Part shown: one piece after another, positions 8,973 through 18,000 of the stretch
Layout: each line of letters opens with the position of its first letter
Numbering within the stretch: the first letter of the stretch is position 1
NCBI GenBank assembly: GCA_021772535.1
Contig: JAJFLV010000164.1
Location: 1 to 36,960 of the forward strand
DNA: 36,960 nt
DNA from: Opitutales bacterium
GTDB lineage: Bacteria; Verrucomicrobiota; Verrucomicrobiia; Opitutales; UBA2987
Direction: 5' to 3'
Notes under the pieces: model-generated
The model's input: only the letters and a program-made list of their open reading frames with translations
What the model was told of the DNA's origin: nothing
The model's database searches: none
Made by a program: the position numbers and the translations under genes

Positions 8973-10099
8973 TTAAGCAACTCCGATTGAGTGGAATATT
9001 TTTTGAAAATCTCTTTGGCTGCCTCGAGGGAAGCGGCGTGGTGACGCAAGACTACACCGGTGGGGAAGCGTTTCAAGACTTCTCCTGAGAGCAATTGCTG
9101 TTCAGGCACCTCCAGGCGATTCAGCGGAATATTATGCATTCGGGCGTGGATGTACAATGCGTCGAGATCGTTCATGGCCGCCTGACCCAGGTCCAGAACG
9201 GCAATTCGCGGCACTTCGAGGTAGGATTCGGCCAGATGAATGATGTTCCCGCAGGAGTGGATACCGCCACCATCCATTTCACGTAAAACGAAGGCATCGT
9301 GCGGAGCTATCAACTCCCGGTACATTTGAGCGGACATCATAATTGGTGAATCATTACGGATTAGGATATTGCCCGCCATCATCATAGCGTGCTGGTGGAA
9401 GAATCCCTCAAGTTTTTCCTGTATGAGTGGCTTTAACCGACGGGCAAACCCGACTTGAGCCCGGGCCATAGAGGCCAACACGGCATTAACGGTTTCGGGC
9501 CGATCGTAGAGATCGAGAAAAATATCGCTGCCACAGAGAAGCTCGGCGTTATCAAATGGTCCCTGCAAATCGGGAAGAGTAATGGCAATGACTTGCTGCA
9601 ACTTGGGATAATTGGCCAGTAATTCATGGTAGCATTGGTAGGTTTGGATGACACGAGGACACCAACCAAGGGAGAAATCCAACGGGTCGAGATCAAGAAT
9701 GCGCTGCATGGCGTCCATTTGCAGCGGTAGGACCCAAGGCGGGTTGTCTTCAACCTGCTCTATTGTGGCACCGAAGATTGAAGCTATAATACCGGTGCCG
9801 AAATCCGCCCGGACGGTATAGGGTAAATCGTCATTGAGGAGATGATGGCAGGCGATGCTGGCCTTAAATCCATGGACCAACTGATTATAGAGCATTTTTT
9901 CGGGATTATCGAAAATTTCGCGGTGCGGATGGGGTTGAAAGGGGAAATCCCCCGGCAGCGGATACGTAAAACTGACCGGCAATCGATCAACGGGCTCCCA
10001 GCACAATGCTTTGCGATACCTTTCCCGAATGGCGGCTTGATTTTCGAGGTTGGTTTGTTCCTCTAAATATTCCAGTAACTTTCGTAATTTCTCATGCAT
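8969..10099 (-). CDS. uroporphyrinogen decarboxylase (URO-D) family protein
   Basis: This 376-residue TIM-barrel protein of the URO-D superfamily is more like the methyltransferase-type or uncharacterised members found in carbohydrate loci than a haem-pathway HemE. Visible features are an N-terminal RERYRKALCWEPVDRLPV segment typical of these members and GGGIHSCGN near residue 280. The latter matches the H-x-C zinc-binding motif of MtaA/CmuA-like methyltransferases. A later cysteine expected as a third ligand is not obvious; RHHAAS occurs instead. The start is ATG at 10099 with GGAG eight bases upstream. The stop codon lies inside a transposon-end-like repeat. The gene is divergent from the sugar-acid dehydratase. 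The true reaction is unknown; a methyl-transfer or decarboxylation role in sugar breakdown is a guess. Confidence 0.85.
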   Translation of the reverse strand: MHEKLRKLLEYLEEQTNLENQAAIRERYRKALCWEPVDRLPVSFTYPLPGDFPFQPHPHREIFDNPEKMLYNQLVHGFKASIACHHLLNDDLPYTVRADFGTGIIASIFGATIEQVEDNPPWVLPLQMDAMQRILDLDPLDFSLGWCPRVIQTYQCYHELLANYPKLQQVIAITLPDLQGPFDNAELLCGSDIFLDLYDRPETVNAVLASMARAQVGFARRLKPLIQEKLEGFFHQHAMMMAGNILIRNDSPIMMSAQMYRELIAPHDAFVLREMDGGGIHSCGNIIHLAESYLEVPRIAVLDLGQAAMNDLDALYIHARMHNIPLNRLEVPEQQLLSGEVLKRFPTGVVLRHHAASLEAAKEIFKKYSTQSELLN

Positions 10100-10352
10100 T
10101 TACATATCTCCGAAAAATCAGAATGTTGAATTTTTAAGGCCGCCCGGAATTTCATAAGAGACTGTCTGTCCTCAAAATATAAAGGCTCCAGGTTCAAATG
10201 CGTAATAGTAGGTGGACTATTTTTTTGGATGGTCCATGCCTTGTTTTATTTTAACAGCAAATCCCATGTTTCAAATAAATTATTACATCAAAGGGTTTGG
10301 TAGAAGATAAATTCCATCTTTCCGGTATTGACAAAATTCTATTTGTAATTTT

Positions 10353-10362
10353 TGACATATCA
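10353..10362 (+). promoter_or_regulatory. TGAYATRTCA motif upstream of the dehydratase
   Basis: TGACATATCA lies 10 bases before the dehydratase ATG. It is the exact reverse complement of the motif upstream of the FadR-type gene (33911) and one change from the palindrome upstream of the first TonB receptor (14886). TTGACA at 10328 lies 19 bases before it. It may be a GntR-type operator. Confidence 0.4.
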
Positions 10363-10372
10363 AAAATATTAT

Positions 10373-11539
10373 ATGAAAATTACTGGTTTTGAATTGTTTC
10401 TAGTTGAAGGTATCAAATACAATTGGACCCTTCTGAAACTGGAGACGGATGAAGGAATTCACGGTTGGGGAGAGGCGACCAACTGGCCCGGATCACCGCT
10501 GGTAGAAGCTGCCTGCCGCCATGTGGCAGAGTCCATCGTGGGGCAAGACGCCAGCCGGATTGATTTTATCTGGACGAAGATCTATCGGGACATGAATTGG
10601 CTCGGGCAAGCCGGCCCGCTGCTCTCCGCCATCAGCGCAGTGGACATTGCGCTTTGGGACATCAAGGGAAAGGCGCTGGGCGTTCCTGTTTACGAGCTCC
10701 TGGGGGGCGTCTACCGTAAAGAAATTCAACTTTATGCCAATTATTGGTTTCTCCACGGGGATCACAATGTGGAGGATTACGTGAGGCAGGCGAAAGAAGC
10801 GGTTGCCAAGGGCTTCACGGGACTGAAATTCGACCCTTTTGCGCACGTGCATTACGGTTATGGCGATGATCTGGCGGCGGGAAACACCCTGACGGAAGAT
10901 CAAAAACAGTTAGCCGTCGATCTGGTCGGGGCAATTGGAAAAGCGGTTGGAAAAGGAGTTGCCATTGCAATTGAGACCCATGCGTTTCTGAATGGTCCTA
11001 CGGCGGTGGAAATGGCGCTGCGTCTGGCTGAGCTGGACTTCAACTGTATGTGGTACGAGGAACCGGCTTTGCCTGAATTTCCCGATGCCATCGCCGATAT
11101 TCGTCGTCGCATTTCCCTGCCGGTGTGTGTGGGCGAACGCTTGCACAGCCGATTCATGCTTCTACCGGTCCTCCAGAAACAGGCCGCCGATATTATCATG
11201 CCAGACATCACACGCTGTGGCGGAATCAGTGAAATGCGCAAAATGGCCAACCTGGCGGAAACTTTTAACGTTCCCATCGCCCCACACAATCCGAATGGTC
11301 CGATTTCTACTATAGCATCGGCGCATGTTATGGCCACGGTGCCGAACTTTTTTCGTCAGGAATTCATGCTGCAAGATGTCGCCTGGCGCGATGCTTGCCT
11401 ATCGCACCCGCTACCCATTGAAAATGGTTTTTTCATTCTGCCGGATCGTCCGGGCCTGGGATTCGATGTCGATGAAGGCGTACTTCAACAGCACCCTGGG
11501 TTACGGAAGCCTCCTGAAGGCAGAGCTTTCTATATATAG
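10373..11539 (+). CDS. enolase-superfamily sugar-acid dehydratase (mandelate racemase/galactonate dehydratase-like)
   Basis: This 388-residue enolase-superfamily enzyme is of the mandelate racemase branch. These enzymes remove water from aldonic acids to give 2-keto-3-deoxy acids. The N-terminal capping domain is followed by AVDIALWDIKGKALGVPVYELLGG. The barrel then shows GLKFDPF (K-x-D-like), IETHAF, WYEEP and VGERLHSR, with Mg2+-binding acidic residues. PDITRCGGISE and APHNPNGPISTIA follow, the latter with a candidate catalytic histidine. ATG at 10373 is chosen over the TTG at 10352 because MKITGFELFLVEG is the normal family start. The stop codon TAG is the first three bases of a 273-bp inverted-repeat element, although the protein reaches normal length. 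With the HpaI-type aldolase at 28282 it could form a rhamnonate- or fuconate-type route. The substrate is not proven. Confidence 0.9.
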   Translation: MKITGFELFLVEGIKYNWTLLKLETDEGIHGWGEATNWPGSPLVEAACRHVAESIVGQDASRIDFIWTKIYRDMNWLGQAGPLLSAISAVDIALWDIKGKALGVPVYELLGGVYRKEIQLYANYWFLHGDHNVEDYVRQAKEAVAKGFTGLKFDPFAHVHYGYGDDLAAGNTLTEDQKQLAVDLVGAIGKAVGKGVAIAIETHAFLNGPTAVEMALRLAELDFNCMWYEEPALPEFPDAIADIRRRISLPVCVGERLHSRFMLLPVLQKQAADIIMPDITRCGGISEMRKMANLAETFNVPIAPHNPNGPISTIASAHVMATVPNFFRQEFMLQDVAWRDACLSHPLPIENGFFILPDRPGLGFDVDEGVLQQHPGLRKPPEGRAFYI

Positions 11540-11809
11540 AACCTATCTCAAATTCGATGATGTTGATGCAGAGAGCAATTATATGTTTTGAGCAAGGCGC
11601 GACTGGGCTTGCCGGGCTGGCAGCCCGGCTGCCCCGCCGGAACGCTACTCAAACACATAACTGCCTCTGTCCAAAGGATTTGTGCGGCACTGCAGCACCT
11701 GCGGCGTTGGTTTGCGCCCGAGGGGCGTCCAGCCCATCCGGGCTCAAAGCCGCAGGTGCCGCCGTGGCGCTACAAACATCATTCATCTGCGATTTTGAGA
11801 TAGGTTCTA
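11537..11809 (+). mobile_element. TAGAACC inverted-repeat element (MITE-like), copy 1
   Basis: This 273-bp non-autonomous element has near-perfect terminal inverted repeats (TAGAACCTATCTCAAA left, TTTGAGATAGGTTCTA right) with TA at both edges. Inside are conserved blocks and a perfect GC-rich hairpin (GCCGGGCT-GGC-AGCCCGGC at 11611-11629). Related copies lie at 27993-28270 (same orientation) and 30013-30290 (inverted). Small ORFs within it are not preserved as a convincing protein. The left edge supplies the dehydratase stop codon, and the right edge ends 20 bases before the RraA-like ATG. Confidence 0.85.
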
Positions 11810-11829
11810 ATCATTTCAATTAGCAACCA

Positions 11830-12522
11830 ATGCCAAAACAACAGAGCGACTCTGAATTATTTCAAACCATTCGCCGGGAGCTTTATACGGCCGTAGTGGG
11901 GGATATCATGGATAAGTTCGGTCTTCTGAACCAATTTCTTCCTCCACAGATACGACCGTTGCGGGATGATATGATTGTGGTTGGCCGAGCCATGACCGTA
12001 TTGGAGGCAGACGCTATGGTTGATCCAACATGCAGTGGAAACAATAAAATACTGGAAAAGCCTTTCGGTTTGATGCTGGAGGCTTTGGACGATCTAAAAC
12101 CCGACGAGGTTTACATTTGCACTGGAGCTTCTCCCCGCTATGCGCTCTGGGGTGAGCTTATGAGCGCACGCGCAAAAAAGTGCGGCACAGCAGGGGCAGT
12201 TCTTAATGGCTATACACGCGATACTCGAGGCACATTGGCTTTGAATTTTCCCACCTTTTCCCATGGCCCATACGCCCAGGATCAGGCGCCCCGAGGCAAG
12301 GTCATCGACTTTCGCACTTCAATCCTTTTTGGAGAAGTCAGGATAGCTTGCGGCGATATTGTCTTTGGCGATGTCGACGGCGTCTGTGTAATCCCTCAAA
12401 CCGCTGAAGAAGAAGTCTTTGAGAAAGCCCTGGAAAAAGCACGCGGAGAAAAAACCGTTATGAAAGCAATCTCTAACGGAATGACCGCCAGAGAGGCTTT
12501 TGGCAAATACGGAATTATGTAA
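11830..12522 (+). CDS. RraA-like / HMG-CHA aldolase family protein
   Basis: This 230-residue cytoplasmic protein belongs to the RraA-like family. The family includes RNase E regulators and class II aldolases/decarboxylases such as 4-hydroxy-4-methyl-2-oxoglutarate aldolase. The core reads VVGDIMDKFG near residue 22, then GTAGAVLNGYTRD near 125. The latter is the family's metal/pyruvate-binding loop, and the R-D pair is kept. The usual aspartate before the glycine (often VDG) is asparagine here. It follows the dehydratase after an inverted-repeat element and precedes a 2-hydroxyacid dehydrogenase, with its TAA overlapping an ATG. It probably works in the same sugar-acid pathway, perhaps as a 2-keto-acid aldolase or decarboxylase. 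No Shine-Dalgarno is evident; the element ends 20 bases upstream. Confidence 0.85.
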   Translation: MPKQQSDSELFQTIRRELYTAVVGDIMDKFGLLNQFLPPQIRPLRDDMIVVGRAMTVLEADAMVDPTCSGNNKILEKPFGLMLEALDDLKPDEVYICTGASPRYALWGELMSARAKKCGTAGAVLNGYTRDTRGTLALNFPTFSHGPYAQDQAPRGKVIDFRTSILFGEVRIACGDIVFGDVDGVCVIPQTAEEEVFEKALEKARGEKTVMKAISNGMTAREAFGKYGIM

Positions 12523-12545
12523 TGGGAGGGCAGAAAGCAAACAAT

Positions 12546-13508
12546 ATGGCAAAGGTGCTCATCACCAACGCAGTCTCTTCCCGCGAGATGGAGCCTTTGG
12601 CTGGATTGGCGGAAGTGATAATGGGACCGGAAGGCGGCAACCTCATGCCGCGGGAGGAAGTTCTCGCCCACTGCCCCTATGTCTTCGGCATCATCAACCA
12701 GGCTGAATTGAGGGTCGACCGCGAACTTCTGGAGGCGGCGCCACACCTTAAGATCGTAGCCAATGTGGCACTGGGATTCGACAATCTGGAAGAGCAGCTG
12801 ATGGCGGATCGCGGCGTTTGGGCTACCAACACACCGACCGCTTTTGTTGTAGATACCGCAGAAATGACACTCGGCATGATAATTGGACTGGCTCGATTGA
12901 TACGCGAAGCCGACGCCTTCGTCCGTGCCGGGAAATGGGCGGGATTTCAGCCGGGAATCTGGGACGGAACACGGCTCCAGGGTAAAACGCTTGGAATTGT
13001 CGGATTCGGAAGAATTGGAAAAGCGGTGGCCAAACGCGCTGAGGCTTTCGGCATGCGCATCCTCTTTAACCGCCGGACGAAGGTTGATCACCCTGCATAC
13101 CGCTCTCTGGACGAACTCTTGGGCGAGGCCGATTTCGTCTCTTTGCATACTCCGCTGAACGACTTTTCACGGCACTTGATAAACAGGGAGCGTCTTGGCT
13201 TGATGAAGAAGGGAGCCTACCTCATCAATATTTCGAGGGGTAAAGTGGTGGAGGAGCAGGCTCTGGTTGATGCTCTCCAAAGCGGCCATCTGGCAGGCGC
13301 CGCTTTGGATGTATTTGAGGAGGAACCCAGTGTGCATGGCGATCTCCTTAAAATGCATAATGTGATTCTCACTCCCCACATTGGCGGAGGCAGCCGCGAG
13401 AGTCGGTTCCAGGCCCGTCACCTTTGCGCCCAGAATGTCGCTGCCGTTATCCAGGGAAAGCGACCCCTTACGTCTCTAAATGAGGTGGATGCAAAATACG
13501 CTGGATGA
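12546..13508 (+). CDS. D-isomer-specific 2-hydroxyacid dehydrogenase
   Basis: This 320-residue NAD(P)-dependent oxidoreductase of the D-2-hydroxyacid dehydrogenase family (glyoxylate/hydroxypyruvate reductase-like) interconverts 2-keto and D-2-hydroxy acids. The nucleotide-binding motif is GIVGFGRIGKAVAKRAEAFG, near residue 145. The catalytic triad positions are visible: Arg in NISRGKVVEEQAL, Glu in DVFEEEP, and His in TPHIGGGSRESR. The ORF track starts at ATG 12522, which overlaps the RraA-like stop (TAATG) and would add eight residues by translational coupling. ATG 12546 is preferred because MAKVLITNAV is the usual family start and GGGAGGG lies about 15 bases upstream. Either start is possible. 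It is probably co-transcribed with the RraA-like gene. Confidence 0.92.
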   Translation: MAKVLITNAVSSREMEPLAGLAEVIMGPEGGNLMPREEVLAHCPYVFGIINQAELRVDRELLEAAPHLKIVANVALGFDNLEEQLMADRGVWATNTPTAFVVDTAEMTLGMIIGLARLIREADAFVRAGKWAGFQPGIWDGTRLQGKTLGIVGFGRIGKAVAKRAEAFGMRILFNRRTKVDHPAYRSLDELLGEADFVSLHTPLNDFSRHLINRERLGLMKKGAYLINISRGKVVEEQALVDALQSGHLAGAALDVFEEEPSVHGDLLKMHNVILTPHIGGGSRESRFQARHLCAQNVAAVIQGKRPLTSLNEVDAKYAG

Positions 13509-13695
13509 GGCATGTGGAAGTGGCATTTCCACTTGATCGAATTCCATATTTGCTACCAGGATTAGCCCAAGTCTGGCGGTTGAGGGTGAAAAACGATAAA
13601 TTTTGAGGTTTTTTTGAGCCGCGGGCCACTCAAAGTATTGCATTGTGCGGTTCGGCAAGAGGATGGTCTGGGAGTCGCATGATTATTCTTCCTAT

Positions 13696-14784
13696 TCAGG
13701 CCTCAGCATGGACTAAGATGCTTTCGCGGTTCGCTTTTTGGGTCGAATTTAACCGAACCTCATGCTTGACCGTTTCGTGTGTGACTTCCGCCCGGTAGCC
13801 GTGGATTCTGCGGATCATCAACCGGGCTGCCACCTCCCCCATTCTGAAGCTGGGTTTAACGACCACATGGGCGGTGACGCCATCAGGAATGCTCTGGTGA
13901 TCGTGCAATAGCATGACCAGCTCCATACCCGGGTCCCGGCCCCAGTTAGTTCCCTGAAACACATCGTAAAAGCCGTAATCCTCCATGGGCACGCCGATAA
14001 TCAAATGTCCGTTGATCTTCCGTTTCTTGAATTGGTTCAGCTTGGCCAGAAAATCCTGATTGTTGCCATAGGTTATTTCCGCCACAAGCCGGTCTTTTCC
14101 CCCCAGGCCCACCTCGAGTCCCTGCAGGCGGGCAAAGCAGGGCACGGTCGTGTTTCCGATGAAATAGATGGGACCCTCGGTTTGTTTGCGCAAATACTCT
14201 CCCACCTGTTGAAAAGAGGCAAAGTAATCGGGTGTAACCGAGTCCACTTGCACCGCTGGCGTGGGCCGGCACATGACAAGTGGCAGCCGGACCGCATTCA
14301 ATCGATCCATCCAGTGGCGGTCGTTATCGAGGAGGAAAGTATCCAACCCTGAATGCCTGGTGATAATGCCGGAAAATTTTTGACCGGTCAGGGTGGGCAA
14401 AATATCTTTTCTGATTCTAAAAAAATTTCTGGGTCCAAAATCGGCGACCTGAAACCCCTTCTGTTCGGCCACCTTGCGCACGCCCTTTAAAAACAGGTAA
14501 TTGGTGGGATCGGAAATCTCAATGTCGGAAAAAACGCAAATCACATTGTCATTCGAATTCCATCCCTCGACATAAACACCGCTGCCTCGCCGCCGCCGCA
14601 CCAACCCTTTGCGCTCCATCTCATCGAGGCTGCGTTCGATAGTGGACTGGCTGACATTGTAGTCGGCCTTTAATTGGAGGATGCTGGGCAAACGCTCCCC
14701 GGGGGTCATTTTATCGACCATTCTGAGCAAATCGTCGTAAATTATCTGGTATTTGGGAACAAAGCTCACGATGGAAACTGGCAC
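13696..14784 (-). CDS. GntR-type regulator with LacI-like sensor domain
   Basis: This 362-residue transcription factor combines an N-terminal GntR winged helix with a C-terminal periplasmic-binding-protein/LacI-like ligand domain, the layout of AraR-type repressors. The winged helix spans roughly residues 10-75 (MTPGERLPSILQLKADYNVS, then STIERSLDEMERKGLVRRRR). The ligand domain spans roughly residues 80-345. The start is GTG at 14784 with a perfect AGGAGG 11 bases upstream. It is divergent from the first TonB-dependent receptor, and the shared region contains a strong AT palindrome overlapping a promoter-like sequence. It probably represses the receptor and perhaps the sugar-acid genes when the inducer is absent. 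It ends 187 bases from the convergent dehydrogenase. Confidence 0.93.
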   Translation of the reverse strand: MPVSIVSFVPKYQIIYDDLLRMVDKMTPGERLPSILQLKADYNVSQSTIERSLDEMERKGLVRRRRGSGVYVEGWNSNDNVICVFSDIEISDPTNYLFLKGVRKVAEQKGFQVADFGPRNFFRIRKDILPTLTGQKFSGIITRHSGLDTFLLDNDRHWMDRLNAVRLPLVMCRPTPAVQVDSVTPDYFASFQQVGEYLRKQTEGPIYFIGNTTVPCFARLQGLEVGLGGKDRLVAEITYGNNQDFLAKLNQFKKRKINGHLIIGVPMEDYGFYDVFQGTNWGRDPGMELVMLLHDHQSIPDGVTAHVVVKPSFRMGEVAARLMIRRIHGYRAEVTHETVKHEVRLNSTQKANRESILVHAEA

Positions 14785-14845
14785 AACCTGTCTGGCCTCC
14801 TAATTCCAAGACTGAAACAAATCTTGTATTCTACGGCATTTTTTG

Positions 14846-14874
14846 TTGACAAAAATATCACCATTACGGATATA
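14846..14874 (+). promoter_or_regulatory. candidate sigma-70 promoter of the TonB-dependent receptor
   Basis: A perfect -35 box TTGACA (14846-14851) is followed after 17 bases by GATATA (14869-14874). This sits about 150 bases upstream of the receptor ATG. The -10 overlaps the palindrome at 14868-14895, as expected for a repressed promoter. Confidence 0.5.
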
Positions 14875-14895
14875 TCAAAATTATTTGATATATCA
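14868..14895. promoter_or_regulatory. palindromic operator candidate
   Basis: GATATATCAAA-ATTA-TTTGATATATC (14869-14894) is a perfect 11-base inverted repeat in the region between the GntR-LacI regulator and the receptor. Its right half contains the full palindrome TGATATATCA (14886-14895), a form of the TGAYATRTCA motif seen at 10353 and 33911. It is the likely binding site of the divergent regulator. Confidence 0.6.
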
Positions 14896-15022
14896 AGCAT
14901 ATTAATAATCTGTCAGCAAGCTCCAACTGCCTTGAAAACAAATGAATCGTTCTCCCTATCGCTCGACCTCCTAACCGTACCTTCCCATCCAAGCCACCAA
15001 ACCTTAAAAAACCGCTAGAGCC

Positions 15023-18000
15023 ATGAACCATACACACCAGTCAGAAACTAAACCTGTTACACAACCTTTCAGAAAAGGCTTCTCAACTTTTAGAATTCAG
15101 TCGGCTTTTCTTTCCTTGATTTCTCTTTTTTGCCTCATGGCCCTCCCACATATCGTTCAGGCCGGCGATATCACCGGAACGGTGGTGGACGCCAACACCG
15201 GCTCGTTTGTGCCGGGGGCTAGTGTCCGCATAACAGAATTGGGGCGCACAACAGCCACTGACCGCAGCGGTGAGTTTCGTTTTAACAATGTCGCTGGAGG
15301 GAGTTACGCTCTCAGCATTCGATTCATCGGTTATGATGCGGTGAGTGAAACCGTCCAGGTGCCCGCAACCGGTTCAATTTCCGCCCGAATTTCCATTGGG
15401 GGGGAAATTGTCGAATTGGAGGGATTTACGGTAGAAGGCTACCGCGAAGGTCGTTCCAAAGCTCTCCAGCAGAAAAAAACCTCTATCACCCTGCGGGATA
15501 TTATTTCAGCCGACTCGATCGGTAACCTGCCCGACCAAAATGTTGCCGAAGCCCTGGTGCGGGTCCCGGGCGTATCCATTGAGCTCGCTCAGGGTGAGGG
15601 CCGCTTCGTTTCCATTCGCGGTATCGCTCCGGAACTCAACAATGTGACCGTGAATGGCGCCAATATCGCCAATCCCAGTGTCGGCGGGCGCGCGGGTCGT
15701 TCCGTGCCTCTGGATGTCGTAGGTTCCTCCTCGGTCTCCCAACTCGAGGTGATCAAAGCGGTAACCCCCGATATGGATGCTCAGGGCCTGGGTGGTACCG
15801 TCAACATTATTACGCCGAGCGGCTTCGATAAGGAGAAGGGATATTTTAACGGATCATTTGAAGTCGGCACCAACACCCTAGCCGATGACCCCTCCTACCG
15901 ATTCAATGCGACCTACGGTAATACTTTCGGCCCAGAAAAAAAGTTGGCTGTCGCCGTATCCGCCAGTTGGGAAGACCGGGACTTCCAGACCGAAGCCATC
16001 GATATTCGGTTTAGAGATAATATTGATGCGGACACCAATGGCGATGGCACTTTCGACAGTGAACTGGCTCTACCCTCGGCTGTGGAGATAGTCCCCCAAA
16101 TCGGGACCCGGCGCCGTATCGGTATTAACACGAAGATTGAGTATCGCCCCGACGACACGTCGGAATTCTCCTTCAAAGCGATTTACAACGAGTTTGTGGA
16201 GTGGCGCGACAAAGTTGAGGATATCTTCCAGCTTGATGACCGGGAATACACTTTCGTCAGCCCGACGCTCGCATTTGCGCCTAATTCCGAAATTCGACAG
16301 CGTCGTTTTCAAACCCGAACCGACCAGACATTGCTCAACCTCACTTTTGGCGGAAAGAAAACATGGGGCAACCTCACGATAAATGGTGAGTTCACCTATT
16401 CCTATCAGAAAGAGGACGACCTGCGGAACAATAACATCCAGTTTCGCGCCAGGGACAGAAACGGTCAGATGCGCCTCCGCGCAGGTGAAACCATGTCGGA
16501 AATCAACGGAGTTCCCTTTCCCAGTTCCATCTGTGACAATGGTCTCTGCGCGGAGGGTGATTCCATCCCGGTATTAGTTGATATGAGCACCCCTGAAACC
16601 AAATTATCAAGTGGTTTCGCGGACCATGACCCGACACGGTTCCCGCATTGGCGCAATCAGGTAAATGATAGCCTCTCGGAGGAAAAAACCTATGTGCCGA
16701 AAATTGATGTTACGTGGAACATGGACAACTTTTTGGGAACCGGAAATTCGGGTTTTGTGAAATTCGGGTTTAAATACCTTGACCGCGAACGAATCGTCGA
16801 TGACACCGATCTTCGAACGAATGGCGCCGACGCAACGATTGCCACTATCAACGATGCATTTCCTGGCTCTTTCGACTCCGGGCGACAGGTGCTTTCTTAT
16901 ACCACGGATTTGGAACTAGGCTTTGATCCCGTCTTTCACGGTTTCTTCGCTGGCGATCCCGATGGCACCGGCGCGGATGCCTGCTGCGATGATGAAGCAT
17001 CAAAAGAAAACAGCGTTGAGGACGATTATGTGATCGATGAACAAATTTTAGGGGCATATTTTATGGCAAACGTTGATATCGGGGAGCGTCTGAATATTCT
17101 TGCAGGCGTCCGTTATGAAAGGACGGACGGCAGGTATCAAGCCTTTCAGTTCACCCGAGGCCGAGAACGCTTTGATGGTGGAGCGGATACCCTCCTTAAC
17201 ATCACGGAAATAGTGGGAACCCGTGTTTACAACAACTGGAATCCGAATCTTCAGATGCGTTACGAGATCAATGACGATATGATATTTCGGGCCTCGTTTA
17301 CGTCCACACTGGGTCGGCCCGACTTCGAAGATGCTGCGCCTATTTCAAGGTTGAGATGGGATCAAAATGAAGCGGGTGGAAGCGATCTTACTGGAAGTTT
17401 AAGAATACGAAATCCCCAACTCCAACCTTATGAAGCGTTAAACTTTGATGCTTCAATTGATTATTATTTGAAAAATGGTGGCTTATTGTCGGTGGCCTTC
17501 TTCCATAAGGAAATCGACAACCCCATTTACGAAACCAGTGGTACAGAGAGGAACATCACCGTTGGAGATGCCATTGGGATTGTTGAAACGCAGGGAGGCG
17601 CCGCCTTCAATCCCGATGGTCTAGGAGTTGACGAAGTGTTTTCTGAAATTGAGTGGGAAAGCTTTCAAAACGCGGACCATGGGACGATCACCGGTGTTGA
17701 AGTGACCGCCATGATTCCGTTTACTTTTCTGCCCGCCCCGCTGGACGGATTTGGTGTGGACTCCAATGTTAGCTTCATCGATTCAAGTGTCGATGTAATC
17801 GGTCGTTTAGACGAAGATTTGCCCTTCTTCAACCAACCGGATTTTATTGCCAACGTGGCTCTTTGGTATCAGAAAGGCAAGATTTCCGGTCGCGTCGCCT
17901 ATCGCTTCCAGAGCAGTGATATTGATGGTTTGGAGAGTAGCAGCACGGTGGACTTTTGGAATGCGGAGCGCTTCCAGTGGGATGCTCAGCTCGGCTATCG

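Noticed and set aside
11557-11823. 88-residue ORF inside element copy 1 (and similar ones in copies 2 and 3)
   Set aside because: Reading frames differ between copies and the translation is low-complexity Ala/Gly/Pro text from GC-rich repeats; the inverted-repeat structure explains the sequence better.
12396-13148. 250-residue minus-strand ORF
   Set aside because: It is antisense to the RraA-like and dehydrogenase genes, which have clear motifs and coupling.
13509-13560. Possible terminator hairpin (AAGTGG-CATTT-CCACTT) after the dehydrogenase
   Set aside because: Short stem and no T tract follows, so it was not listed.
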